A DNA stretch of 64,000 nt from Sphingobium sp. EP60837 (GTDB lineage Bacteria; Pseudomonadota; Alphaproteobacteria; Sphingomonadales; Sphingomonadaceae), in assembly GCF_001658005.1 (NCBI RefSeq), contig NZ_CP015986.1, positions 2,047,501-2,111,500 of the forward strand, read 5' to 3'. The notes under the pieces are model-generated. The model did not search any database. It was not told where the DNA came from and saw only the letters and a list, made by a program, of their open reading frames with translations. Shown in pieces: positions 53,217 to 62,293 of the stretch (its first letter is position 1; each line of letters starts with the position of its first letter). Made by a program: the position numbers and the translations under genes.

Positions 53217-54131
53217 TTGACAGAATATCACGGTTACCTGGATCGATTTTCTATTTTGGGAAATTGCATCGTTGCCGAAGGCTGGGCTAATGAAGCCAAT
53301 CCCGCAGTTTTCTACAACGGCATGAATCTGGATGCGGTTTGGAAGCCCATTCAGACGCCTCATCTTGAAAATACGTTTGGTCCCGAAGCAAAAAATTGGG
53401 GCTTCTCACTTTGTGCACTGTTGCCTACGCCAAATGTCGATCATGGCGGATTTACTTTTCGGTTCAGCAAGGGAAAGACTATGGATAACCCATGTGCTTT
53501 CTTTGAAGCGCCAAGTGACATGGGCTTTCACGACCTACGCAACGGGTTCATCGCTTTGGTAAATCAGCAAGGGGGGCGAATGCTTGAGATCGGATCGCGT
53601 GATCGCTCTGGCTCGAGCTATCGGAACTGGTTTTCTGATATATCTGAATGGGTCGGACTGGATGTTATGGCTGGCCCTGGCGTGGATGTGGTAGGCGATG
53701 CCCACCATCTTTCCCGGCATGTGTCTGGCACCTTCGACTTCGCATTTTCAATGGCGGTGTTCGAGCATTTGTTGATGCCGTGGAAGGTAGCGATCGAGAT
53801 GAGCCATGTGTTGAAGCCAGGCGGCAAAGCGCTGATCATATCGCACGCAGGATGGCCTCTCCATGAAGAGCCTTGGGACTTTTGGAGGTTTTCACGACAG
53901 GCTTGGTCCGGCATTTTCAATGAGCATACCGGGTTCAAAGTCATAGATGCACAGTATCAATATCCCGCGCGCATAGCCCCGGATTACATAGCTGGTCCCG
54001 ATATGGCGAGCATGAGCCAAGGGGTTACCTACCTGCTAAGTGGATGCCTTGTAGAGAAGATCTGCGAAGCAAAGGTAGAATGGGACGCCGAGGCGTCGGA
54101 AATTTACAATTTGCAATATTCCTACGCCTAA
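53217..54131 (+). CDS. SAM-dependent methyltransferase
   Basis: The 304-residue product has a class I Rossmann methyltransferase domain in its middle: GGRMLEIGSRDRSGSSYRNW (motif I region), EWVGLDVMAGPGVDVVGDAH, then FDFAFSMAVFEHLLMPWKVA and MSHVLKPGGKALIISHAGWP. The N-terminal 100 residues (AEGWANEANPAVFYNGMNLD) form an extra domain I do not recognise. The start is TTG 53217 or ATG 53323. It follows the large glycosyltransferase and probably methylates a glycan residue or lipid-linked sugar (inference). Confidence 0.78.
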   Translation: MTEYHGYLDRFSILGNCIVAEGWANEANPAVFYNGMNLDAVWKPIQTPHLENTFGPEAKNWGFSLCALLPTPNVDHGGFTFRFSKGKTMDNPCAFFEAPSDMGFHDLRNGFIALVNQQGGRMLEIGSRDRSGSSYRNWFSDISEWVGLDVMAGPGVDVVGDAHHLSRHVSGTFDFAFSMAVFEHLLMPWKVAIEMSHVLKPGGKALIISHAGWPLHEEPWDFWRFSRQAWSGIFNEHTGFKVIDAQYQYPARIAPDYIAGPDMASMSQGVTYLLSGCLVEKICEAKVEWDAEASEIYNLQYSYA

Positions 54132-54414
54132 AAACCACGAGCAAAAGCTCGACGACATGGCCAATTTTAAAAGCGACTCTCCGGTTGAGCGTGCTTGTGC
54201 AGGGGGGGGACGGGTTGTGCCATGATGCTCGTTGGGATTGCGGCGACGGGTGCTGCTGTCAAATACGCTGGTTTCTTGCGCACCGGCTACATACCGTTCG
54301 TCCTCGGCAGATGGGAGCGAAGCCTTGGTCAAGGCCCACTGGCATACTGGCGCTCTAGGTCGTGAACTCATAAATTTTTGCAGCGCTTAATTTGCAGCTG
54401 CGGTTAGGTCGACC
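54132..54414. other. Intergenic interval left of IS66
   Basis: 283 bases without a gene I can support. The last eight bases (54407-54414, GGTCGACC) are the left copy of the IS66 target duplication. Confidence 0.4.
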
Positions 54415-54439
54415 GTAGGCATTCGGTGAAGACCGCGGG

Positions 54440-54661
54440 CTACTGGTGATCGCGTTTATGCTCGCCGAGCAGATCGCGAAGGCACTCGATGCCGTCTTCG
54501 GACAGGGCCAGCACCGCATGCTCTTCGACGCCGTAAACCCAGATAACGCCGTCTTCGGTGTCCATTTGCTCGGTGAGCTCGTGGAGCAGGTCCTCGCTTT
54601 CCTCCCATTCTTGGGCGACTTTCGCGAGGGTTGTCACTGCGTAGACCTTGTTCCGCTGCAT
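54440..54661 (-). CDS. Small accessory ORF of the IS66 element
   Basis: 73 residues, acidic, beginning MQRNKVYAVTTLAKVAQEWE. Its ATG overlaps the tnpC stop as TGATG, so it is translationally coupled. Its function is unknown; the sequence is rich in Glu/Asp (LHELTEQMDTEDGVIWVYGV). It lies inside the terminal repeats and so moves with the element. Confidence 0.65.
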   Translation of the reverse strand: MQRNKVYAVTTLAKVAQEWEESEDLLHELTEQMDTEDGVIWVYGVEEHAVLALSEDGIECLRDLLGEHKRDHQ

Positions 54662-56304
54662 CAGGCTGCCAGGTCCTCTACCGGAGCCCTCTGATGATCG
54701 GCTTTCCAGTTCCAGGGAAGCAGTTCATGGAGACGGTTCTGAGGGATGTCGGCGATGCGGCTGAGCACATCGGCAAGCCAAGCCTGCGGATCGATGTCGT
54801 TGAGCTTCGCCGTGCCAATGAGGCTCAGCATGAAGGCCGTGCGCTGACCTCCGCGGTCCGAACCGGCGAAGAGCCATGATTTTCTGCCCAGGGCTATGCC
54901 TCGAAGCGCCCGTTCCGCCGCGTTGTTCGTCAGACAGATGCGGCCATCATCGAGGAACGCGGCGAAGGCTGGCCATGCCTTGAGCATGTAATCCATGGCC
55001 TCGGCCACATCGCTGTTCTTCGATAGCTTGGACCGGTTGTCGCGCATCCATTCTTCCAGATCGGCAACCCGCGGTGCGCTGAGTTCCTGTCGAAGGGCGT
55101 GGCGCTCCTGGGCCGGTCTGCCGTTGATGGCGCGCTCAATGTCAAAGATCGCGTCGATACGGCGGACCGCCTCCACTGCCAGCGGCGAGATAACGGCCTT
55201 TTTGCGGCGCTTTTTGAGCTGCGCGGCGATATCGGCCAGCTCGAAGAAATAACGGCGCGCATGGCTCCAGCACAGGGCGCGGGTTAGCGGCGCCGGCAGG
55301 CGGTCGGCATGGAACAACGCATTGTAGCCGGCATATGCGTCAGCCTGAAGGATGCCTCTCCAACTGCGCAGATGTCCCACGGGATGCTCGCCCCGCCGGT
55401 CCCGGGAATAATGGAAGATCGCTGCGGGCGGTGCCGGTCCGCCAAAAGGTCGATCATCCCGAACATAGGTCCAGATCCGGCCCGTATCGGTCTTGGTCTT
55501 GGCCAGCACTGGCACCGTCGTATCGTCGCCATGCAATCGCTCGGCGGCAAGGACATGCGCCTCGATCAGCAGATAGAGCGGCATCAGCGCGGCGGTGCAG
55601 GTGCCGACCTGATCGGCCAGAGTGGAAAGGCTCAGGTCCACGCCTTCCCGGGCATAGCGATCACGCTGGCGGTTAAGCGGTTGATGCGCACCGAACTTCT
55701 CGAACAGCAGCATCGCAAGGAAGCTGGGACCGAAGAGCCCGCGGGGCGTCACATGGAACGGCGCCGGCGGTTGTGTGATCTTCTCACAATCCCGGCAGGA
55801 GAACTTCTCCCGCACGGTCTGAACCACCTTCCACTGTCGCGGCACGACCTCAAGCGTCTCGGTGATATCCTCACCCAGCTTGCACAGCCGTTCCGAGCCG
55901 CAGCAGGGGCAGGCATCGGGCGCGGCGATGACGACGCGCTCGCGCGGCAGATGCTCGGGCAAGGCCTTGCGGGCGGGCCGCTTGCGCTCGAACGGTGCTA
56001 CGTTGGTCTTCGCCGCTGCCAGGGCAGCCAGGAACTCATCTTCGCTGGCAGCGGTCTCGCACTCCTCGAAGGTCAGTTCCATCTGGTCGAGCAGATGGCG
56101 CGTGCGCTCGGAGCGCTGGCCAAAAAGGGTGCGGCGCATCTTCTCGTTCTGCAGTTCGAGAAGGGCGTTACGGGCTTCCAGGTCGGCGTTGATGGCCTTG
56201 ATGCGGGCGACTTCAGCGGCGACAGCCTCGGCAGCGGCAAGCCGCTCGCGAAGGCTGTCGATCTCTGCTTGTGCCTCGTTCCCCATGGCCAATAGCATAG
56301 CCAA
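54661..56304 (-). CDS. tnpC: IS66 transposase TnpC
   Basis: DDE-type transposase of 547 residues. An N-terminal leucine-rich coiled coil (EIDSLRERLAAAEAVAAEVA) precedes a zinc-finger region with CPCCGSERLCKLGEDI and CRDCEKITQPP. The catalytic core shows HGDDTTVPVLAKTKTD and LQADAYAGYNALFH. The C-terminus has NNAAERALRGIALGRKSWLF, typical of IS66. The reading frame is uninterrupted. Confidence 0.95.
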   Translation of the reverse strand: MAMLLAMGNEAQAEIDSLRERLAAAEAVAAEVARIKAINADLEARNALLELQNEKMRRTLFGQRSERTRHLLDQMELTFEECETAASEDEFLAALAAAKTNVAPFERKRPARKALPEHLPRERVVIAAPDACPCCGSERLCKLGEDITETLEVVPRQWKVVQTVREKFSCRDCEKITQPPAPFHVTPRGLFGPSFLAMLLFEKFGAHQPLNRQRDRYAREGVDLSLSTLADQVGTCTAALMPLYLLIEAHVLAAERLHGDDTTVPVLAKTKTDTGRIWTYVRDDRPFGGPAPPAAIFHYSRDRRGEHPVGHLRSWRGILQADAYAGYNALFHADRLPAPLTRALCWSHARRYFFELADIAAQLKKRRKKAVISPLAVEAVRRIDAIFDIERAINGRPAQERHALRQELSAPRVADLEEWMRDNRSKLSKNSDVAEAMDYMLKAWPAFAAFLDDGRICLTNNAAERALRGIALGRKSWLFAGSDRGGQRTAFMLSLIGTAKLNDIDPQAWLADVLSRIADIPQNRLHELLPWNWKADHQRAPVEDLAA

Positions 56305-56345
56305 AAAGCACCGGAATCTCTAGCCTTTTAGGTCATGCTGGGGCT

Positions 56346-56693
56346 TTATCCGGCCAATGTCGGGCGCCATGTGGCCTGCGGATTACGCCAGTCGATCGCC
56401 TCCAACATGCAGGCCATCTGCGAGGGGGAGATGGCAATCACGCCGTCCACGGCCGAAGGCCAGATGTACTTCCCGCGCTCGAGACGCTTGGCATAAAGCG
56501 ACATGCCGACACCATCATGCCAGATGATCTTGCAGAGGTCGCCGCGGCGTCCCCTGAAAATGTAGAGATCCCCGGCGAAGGGATCACGTCCGAAACTCTG
56601 CTGCACCTGCAGGGCCAGGCTGCGCATGCCGCGCCGCATGTCTGTGTGCCCCGTTGCAATCCATATCCGAACGCCGGAGGGGACTGGGATCAC
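56346..56693 (-). CDS. tnpB: IS66 accessory protein TnpB
   Basis: 115 residues from GTG 56693, which overlaps the tnpA stop as GTGA. The family block is VRIWIATGHTDMRRGMRSLA, LQVQQSFGRDPFAGDLYIFR and GRRGDLCKIIWHDGVGMSLY, then LERGKYIWP. It is required for IS66 transposition with TnpA and TnpC. A longer reading from 56975 is a shadow across tnpA. Confidence 0.93.
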   Translation of the reverse strand: MIPVPSGVRIWIATGHTDMRRGMRSLALQVQQSFGRDPFAGDLYIFRGRRGDLCKIIWHDGVGMSLYAKRLERGKYIWPSAVDGVIAISPSQMACMLEAIDWRNPQATWRPTLAG

Positions 56694-57019
56694 GGCTTGA
56701 CCGACCGCAGCACTGCCGACACCAACCCCGGCGAGGCGCCAGCAGGAATACGCACGATCGCCCGCTCGAACTCCACGATGATCGCCGATCCGCTCACTGG
56801 CATCGGATCGGGCTGCACCTGCACTTCTGCAAAGCCTTGGGCTGCCTGCCCCATCTGCCGCCGCCATCTGTAGATCTGGTTCGGCCGCAGATCGGCACGG
56901 CGGGCAATCTCCGCCACGTTCGCACCGGGCGCCGAAACCGCCGCGACCAGTTCGCGCTTCTGCTGGTCGGTCCATACCCGCCGCCGCTCCGGCCCCGAAA
57001 TTACCGTGATCTGACTCAT
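56690..57019 (-). CDS. tnpA: IS66 accessory protein TnpA
   Basis: 109 residues with the helix-turn-helix of IS66/IS3-type OrfA proteins: RRVWTDQQKRELVAAVSAPG then ANVAEIARRADLRPNQIYRW RRQ. It is the first gene after the right terminal repeat and is coupled to tnpB. Confidence 0.92.
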   Translation of the reverse strand: MSQITVISGPERRRVWTDQQKRELVAAVSAPGANVAEIARRADLRPNQIYRWRRQMGQAAQGFAEVQVQPDPMPVSGSAIIVEFERAIVRIPAGASPGLVSAVLRSVKP

Positions 57020-57236
57020 CGCACCGTCCTTAGTATCGGTGCAAACACCGGCGCTTGCACCGGTGCCATGTCAAAATATCAGCCGATCACCGCAAGGCGG
57101 CCCTCACCGGAGCGATACGGTCGACCTTCACTGCGTGAGTTTGAATGGGGGTGAGCAGGAACACCGCCGCGCTTGCTAGGCCGACGATCCCCCAAGTGTA
57201 CCGACGGGCACGAAGATCGATGACGGCCTTGGCTAT

Positions 57237-58277
57237 GCAGCAATTGGGGTTCGATCTGACTACACATCGACGGAATTGCGTCGATTTGCGCGACGAAGTG
57301 AAGACGCGGATCGGGTTCGTCGTCTGCTTGCTGTTGCGCTGATCCTGGATGGCGGAAGCCGGAGCGAAGCGGCGAAGGTTGCCGGCGTGATGCTGCAAAT
57401 TGTGCGCGACTGGGTTATGCGGTTCAACGAAGGCGGCCCCGATGGCCTGGTCACGCGCAAGGCGCCGGGACGGGGCTCTACCCTGAACGATGAGCAGCGC
57501 AGTCGGTTAGCAGCGGTTGTCGAGGCAGGACCGATCCCTGCGGCGCAGGGCGTGGTGCGCTGGCGACTTGCCGATCTGGCGCAGTGGATCCGGGATGAGT
57601 TCGCGCTCTCCGTCACGCGCCACACACTCGGGCGCGAGCTGCGCGGGATGGGCTATCGCAAGCTCTCGGCGCGCCCCCGCCATCGTAGCCAGATGCCTGA
57701 CGACATTCCCGATTTTAAAAAAGCTTTGCCTCCCGTCTGGCGCAGATCAGGCGGAGGCTCCCAATAGGGCCGCCGATAGAGCTGTGGTGGCAGGACGAAT
57801 CCCGCGTCGTTCAGCAGACCAAACTCACCCGGCGGTGGGCCAGACGCGGCACCCGCCCCTCGGCACCCAAGGATCAACGGCGGTCCTCGGCATGGCTGTT
57901 CGGTGCGATCCGCCCGCGGAAGGCAAGGCCGCCGCCGTCGTCATGCCCAGATGCAACAGCGAGGCGATGAGCATGCATCTCCAGGAGATCGCTTTCCACA
58001 TCGCACCGGACGCGCATGCCGTCCTGCTACTCGATCAGGCCGGATGGCACGGATCAGCCGAGTTGGTCGTGCCTCCCAACATCACCCTGTTGCCGCTGCC
58101 ACCCCGGTGCCCCGAACTCAACCCGGTCGAGAACGTGTGGCAGTTCATGCGAACTGGCTGTCGAACCGCATCTTCAAATCCTACGACGACATCGTCGAAC
58201 ACTGCTGCTTCGCTTGGAACCAGCTCGTCCATGGGCTCATGGGTTTTGATCAATGCACCTTGGTATTAGGGCTATAG
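57237..58277 (+). pseudogene. Broken IS630-family transposase
   Basis: Matches an IS630-type DDE transposase across at least four reading-frame segments. Segment 1 (57276-57720) has RSEDADRVRRLLAVALILDG and the helix-turn-helix EAAKVAGVMLQIVRDWVMRF. A shift at an A6 run at 57717-57722 leads to ELWWQDESRVVQQTKLTRRW; two further shifts join it to AMSMHLQEIAFHIAPDAHAV, LLLDQAGWHGSAELVVPPNI, PELNPVENVWQFMR and NWLSNRIFKSYDDIVEHCCF. The three acidic catalytic residues are all encoded, but the later shifts make it inactive. Confidence 0.8.
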
Positions 58278-58289
58278 GGTGGCAGCAAG

Positions 58290-58377
58290 CGCAGCGCTGC
58301 CCCTGCCGTCTCGATGCTTCAACTTGTAGATTGTCGCCGGGCTCAGACCATGCTCGCGGCAGACCTCGGCACTTGAG
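58290..58377 (-). pseudogene. Fragment of an IS3-family OrfA
   Basis: Read leftward, the segment encodes SSAEVCREHGLSPATIYKLK and HRDGRGSAA, the helix-turn-helix of IS3-family OrfA proteins. Only about 29 codons survive. It touches the 3' end of the FkbM gene. Confidence 0.6.
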
Positions 58378-58392
58378 CGGGCCGATCACTGT

Positions 58393-59205
58393 CTAAGAAG
58401 GCTTATATGGAACAAACATCGTGTCATGCCCGGACACATGTTCGAATATCGGACGATATCCCTTATTTGACATCAAATCTATTATGTCGCTTCTATGAAA
58501 TTTCGTTTCGATAGTCGCGAACTTAAAATTATGCTTAGAGAAATCGAAACTATCCAAAATAGACACCTCTGCTCCCTCCACATCTATAGATATAAAATCT
58601 ATAACTTTAGGAGCTTTGTGAACTCTTAGAAGGTCATTTAGTGAAATCGTTTCAACTTCATATATATTTTTTGGCGTGTGATTTTCTTTGTCTTCAGCCA
58701 AAATGCTAGATTCGGCGAGATGTTCATCTCTTTCATATTCTGCAAATTGTACCTTCTCACCGGAGATAGACCATACGCATCTTGTATCGACTTTACAAGA
58801 CCGATTATTCTTGACAGTGTTCCTCCAATGCATCGCTGGCTCAGCCAAGATGCCTCTCCAATTAAAATATTTTTCGAGAATGAAGGTGTTGCTTATAAAT
58901 TTGCCGTCACATGCACCGAACTCAACAAAAAAACCGCGATTTTTTCCTCGATTTATTAGCAAACAGAAGATGTCTTGATAAAATTGAGAAGAGGTTATAG
59001 GTATGCAATCTATTATTCTCTTTAAAGATATTCCATCAATATTATCGCACTCCCTGCCGATTACAGAAAGTATTTCAAACAATCGCTCTCGCTGTGCGAT
59101 AAGCTGCCGTACCGAATACGCGTGCCCCTCCGATTCATCAGCTAACTCGATCAACTTGGACATCTCTGTTGCAAGGTTTCTCATAGTTTTTATGATATCG
59201 GTCAT
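58393..59205 (-). CDS. FkbM-family methyltransferase
   Basis: The 270-residue product has an N-terminal helical region and an FkbM domain: GFFVEFGACDGKFISNTFIL and FNWRGILAEPAMHWRNTVKN (SAM-binding), then ETISLNDLLRVHKAPKVIDF and ISIDVEGAEVSILDSFDF, the SIDVEGAE signature. The gene is much more AT-rich than the surrounding core genes, suggesting recent transfer. It is alone, leftward, and flanked by IS debris. Probable O-methylation of a glycan or secondary metabolite (inference). Confidence 0.88.
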   Translation of the reverse strand: MTDIIKTMRNLATEMSKLIELADESEGHAYSVRQLIAQRERLFEILSVIGRECDNIDGISLKRIIDCIPITSSQFYQDIFCLLINRGKNRGFFVEFGACDGKFISNTFILEKYFNWRGILAEPAMHWRNTVKNNRSCKVDTRCVWSISGEKVQFAEYERDEHLAESSILAEDKENHTPKNIYEVETISLNDLLRVHKAPKVIDFISIDVEGAEVSILDSFDFSKHNFKFATIETKFHRSDIIDLMSNKGYRPIFEHVSGHDTMFVPYKPS

Positions 59206-59551
59206 GCGCTTCGCTCTCCCCAGGGCATCCTTTTTCCCTCTCGATCTGTGAACATGGCAATTCTGAACATGGTGTATCTCATTGAACTGGTTAATGCTTG
59301 ACAGGACAGGCCCTCTTCTGGAGCAGCCTGATCCTGAGAAGGCGGCGTCGGAATAGCCGAGGATGCTATGGAGTGTCTTGGGAGACGTTTGTTGTCAATG
59401 ACAGGCCAATGCGCCTTCCCTTGCTTGCCTATAAGCGCATCGGATTGTACAGGATTATAGCTTCTGCGTTTAACAGGCTATCTTGTGTCGGGCCTTACAT
59501 CAGCCTAGGTGCGGCTCCTGATTTTGCGTGTTGTTGGAGGCCTGCGTGTCG
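59206..59551. other. Gap between FkbM gene and aroG
   Basis: About 346 bases with no supported gene. An open frame at 59298-59555 has no family resemblance. The tail contains the aroG ribosome-binding site (GGAGG at 59536-59540). Confidence 0.4.
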
Positions 59552-60916
59552 ATGAAGTGGACGCTGGAAAGCTGGCGGGAGCATAAGGGCATTCAGATGC
59601 CCGTCTATCGTGACGCGGAGGCGCTCGCCGCCGTGGAGGCGCAGCTCAGCCAGTTTCCCCCGCTCGTCTTTGCCGGCGAAGCGCGCAACCTGAAGCACGA
59701 CCTCGCCAAGGTCACCAATGGTGAGGCTTTCCTGCTGCAGGGCGGCGATTGTGCCGAAAGCTTCGCGGAGTTCCACCCGAACAACATCCGCGACACCTTC
59801 CGCGTGCTGCTCCAGATGGCGGTGGTCCTTACATTCGCGTCCAAGCTGCCGATCGTGAAGGTCGGCCGCATGGCAGGCCAATTCGCCAAGCCGCGCTCGG
59901 CCGACACCGAAACGATCGGCGGCGTGGAACTGCCCAGCTATCGCGGCGACAATGTCAACGACATTGCCTTCACGCCCGAAGCGCGCGAGCCTGACGCGCA
60001 GCGCATGGTCCGGGCCTACAACCAGTCAGCCGCGACGCTGAACCTGGTGCGCGCTTTCTCGACCGGCGGTTACGCCAGCCTGGATCGGGTGCATGGCTGG
60101 ATGCTCGATTTCATGGGCCGCAGCCCTTGGGCCGCGAAGTTCGAAGCCATGGCGGATCAGATCGGCCAGGCGCTCGACTTCATGCGCGCCTGCGGTCTGT
60201 CGCCCGAAACCGTGCCGCAGCTCGGCGGAACCAGCTTCTACACCAGCCATGAAGCGCTGCTGCTTCCCTATGAGCAGGCGCTGACCCGGCAGGATTCGCT
60301 GACTGGCGACTGGTATGACACGTCCGCGCACATGCTTTGGATCGGCGACCGCACGCGGTTCGAAGGCTCGGCGCATATCGAGTATCTGCGCGGCATTGGC
60401 AATCCGATCGGCATGAAGTGCGGCCCGAGCCTTGAGCCCGACGCCCTCATCCGACTGCTCGACATCTTGAACCCCTCGCGCGAGGCGGGCCGCATCACGC
60501 TCATCACGCGCTATGGTCATGACAAGATCGAGGCGGGCCTGCCCAAGCTGGTCCGCGCGGTGCTGCGCGAAGGCCATCCGGTGGTCTGGTCCTGCGACCC
60601 CATGCACGGCAATGTCATCAAGGCGGCCAATGGCTACAAGACCCGCCCGTTCGACCGCATCCTGGCCGAAGTGCGCGGCTTCTTCGCCGTGCACCGCGCC
60701 GAGGGCAGCTTCGGCGGCGGCATCCATGCCGAAATGACCGGCCAGAATGTGACGGAATGCACCGGCGGCGCCATCGCCATCACCGATGAGGGCCTAGCCG
60801 ACCGCTACCACACCCATTGTGACCCGCGCCTCAACGCGGCGCAGAGCCTCGAACTCGCCTTCCTGCTTGCGGAAATGCTGAACGAGGAACTGAAGGAACG
60901 CCGCGTCGCGGCTTAG
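59552..60916 (+). CDS. Class II 3-deoxy-7-phosphoheptulonate synthase
   Basis: First step of the shikimate pathway: PEP and erythrose 4-phosphate to DAHP. Plant/AroA-II-type family signatures are present: [79 protein letters not shown] and [19 protein letters not shown]. The 454-residue length is normal. ATG 59552 or GTG 59546 (five bases from GGAGG) may be the start. It is GC-rich core sequence standing between two accessory stretches. Confidence 0.95.
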   Translation: MKWTLESWREHKGIQMPVYRDAEALAAVEAQLSQFPPLVFAGEARNLKHDLAKVTNGEAFLLQGGDCAESFAEFHPNNIRDTFRVLLQMAVVLTFASKLPIVKVGRMAGQFAKPRSADTETIGGVELPSYRGDNVNDIAFTPEAREPDAQRMVRAYNQSAATLNLVRAFSTGGYASLDRVHGWMLDFMGRSPWAAKFEAMADQIGQALDFMRACGLSPETVPQLGGTSFYTSHEALLLPYEQALTRQDSLTGDWYDTSAHMLWIGDRTRFEGSAHIEYLRGIGNPIGMKCGPSLEPDALIRLLDILNPSREAGRITLITRYGHDKIEAGLPKLVRAVLREGHPVVWSCDPMHGNVIKAANGYKTRPFDRILAEVRGFFAVHRAEGSFGGGIHAEMTGQNVTECTGGAIAITDEGLADRYHTHCDPRLNAAQSLELAFLLAEMLNEELKERRVAA

Positions 60917-61212
60917 TTAGCATGTGACCGGCACCTAGGACTTGAGGATGTTGAGGGCATATACCGTTTGCCAAAAAGGCGATGATGGATATCCACAATA
61001 CTCCTGTTCGAAAGCAGACTACGTAAAACAGGTAAATCTCGTGCAGCGCGCTCAGTTTTCCTGATCGCAGTTTTGGTCTCGGTATTTTCATCATCATAGG
61101 AAAAGAGCGCGGCAGACGAGAGCGCGTTTCCGCTACTGGTATAAAAAATTTAGCATTGGACCGCGAAGCGCCGTCTTTCAAATGTAACGCTGGATCCCGG
61201 AAGGTCAAATAG
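60917..61212. other. Gap between DAHP synthase and the oxidoreductase
   Basis: About 296 bases with no supported gene; base composition becomes more AT-rich here. No terminator stands out. Confidence 0.4.
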
Positions 61213-62277
61213 ATGAACGCTCGGCTGAAATTTCTGGTTTCTGGACCCGGCTTGATCGGAAAGACACACGCTAAGCTCATTGCGGCGCGGCCAGATTGCA
61301 AATTGTCGGCGATAGTCGCCCCCCCACAGCCGGAAAACAAGGCATTTGCTGCTTCCTTGGGTTCGGTTTTATTCCCCGATATTGAAAGCGCAATGGCCGC
61401 CAATGACTTCGATGGCGTGATTGTCAGTTCTCCTAACAAATTCCATTTTAATCAAGCTGCTGCGTGTATCGAACGCGGCGTGCCAGTATTAGTTGAAAAG
61501 CCGATTACTGAAAATACTAGTACGGCGCTCCAGTTGGTGGAAATGGCTGAACGGAAAGGCACACCTGTATTGGTAGGCCATCATCGCACGCATAGTCCTC
61601 TACTCGAAGTGGTAGAGGATTTCCTAAATTCGCCTTCATTCGGTCAACCGGTTGCACTGCAGGGATCGGCGCTGTTTTATAAGCCCAAGCATTATTTTGA
61701 GGATGGCAGCTGGCGGGCTCTTCTTGGTGGCGGGCCCATATTGATTAATATGATCCACGAAATTGGATTGATGCGTTTCTTCTATGGTGAGATCGACAGT
61801 GTTTTCGCTACCGCTTCCCACTTCACTCGTTGTTTTGAAGTCGAAGATACTGTCGCTATTACAATTCAATTCGTAAACGGTGCTCTTGGTACCTTCTTGC
61901 TTTCCGATGTAGCGGCAAGCAACCGAAGCTGGGAGATGACCAGTGGAGAAAATCCCGCATACCCTTACTTCCCTACAAATGATTGTTATCATTTCGCTGG
62001 AACAAACGGATCTTTAGATTTTCCAAGCATGGCTGTGCGCTGTTATGGCGCTGACACGGACCCATCATGGTGGCACCCCTTTGAGCAAGGCAAACTGGAA
62101 GTTCAACGGGCTGATCCATTGGAACGCCAGATTTCCCATTTTGTGGATGTCATTCGAGGCCGTGCCAAACCGCTGGTTTCGGCAAGGGACGGCTATCGCA
62201 ACATGCAAGTTGTTGAGGCCATTAGGCATTCAATAGAAAACCGGACGGTCGCGAAAATCGACCATGTGTCAATTTAA
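61213..62277 (+). CDS. Gfo/Idh/MocA-family oxidoreductase
   Basis: NAD(P)-dependent sugar dehydrogenase or related enzyme. The N-terminal Rossmann motif is FLVSGPGLIGKTHAKLIAAR. The family signature is GVPVLVEKPITENTSTALQL (EKP near residue 95). The C-terminal domain has GGGPILINMIHEIGLMRFFY, where the histidine is the likely catalytic residue. Length is 354 residues. Its stop is 16 bases before the ATP-grasp gene, so they are probably one operon. Similar enzymes act on nucleotide sugars. Confidence 0.9.
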   Translation: MNARLKFLVSGPGLIGKTHAKLIAARPDCKLSAIVAPPQPENKAFAASLGSVLFPDIESAMAANDFDGVIVSSPNKFHFNQAAACIERGVPVLVEKPITENTSTALQLVEMAERKGTPVLVGHHRTHSPLLEVVEDFLNSPSFGQPVALQGSALFYKPKHYFEDGSWRALLGGGPILINMIHEIGLMRFFYGEIDSVFATASHFTRCFEVEDTVAITIQFVNGALGTFLLSDVAASNRSWEMTSGENPAYPYFPTNDCYHFAGTNGSLDFPSMAVRCYGADTDPSWWHPFEQGKLEVQRADPLERQISHFVDVIRGRAKPLVSARDGYRNMQVVEAIRHSIENRTVAKIDHVSI

Positions 62278-62293
62278 CGTCGGGGATTCCAAA

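Larger units (their letters stand above)
54415..57118 (-). mobile_element. IS66-family insertion sequence, apparently complete
   Basis: 2704 bases bounded by GTAGGCATTCGGTGAAGACC on the left and, inverted, GTATCGCTCCGGTGAGGGCC on the right, an imperfect terminal inverted repeat starting GTA as in IS66 elements. It is flanked by an identical 8-bp direct repeat, GGTCGACC (54407-54414 and 57119-57126), the normal duplication length for this family. It carries tnpA, tnpB, tnpC and one small accessory gene, all leftward and intact. Confidence 0.88.

Noticed and set aside
54044..54358. Open frames in the interval before IS66
   Set aside because: Overlap the methyltransferase end, lack ribosome-binding sites and show no family features.
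56694..56975. Longer TnpB from 56975
   Set aside because: Overlaps tnpA in another frame; GTG 56693 gives a standard TnpB with a GTGA overlap.
60831..61439. Open frame on the minus strand across the gap before the oxidoreductase
   Set aside because: No recognisable motif and it overlaps two convincing genes on the plus strand.
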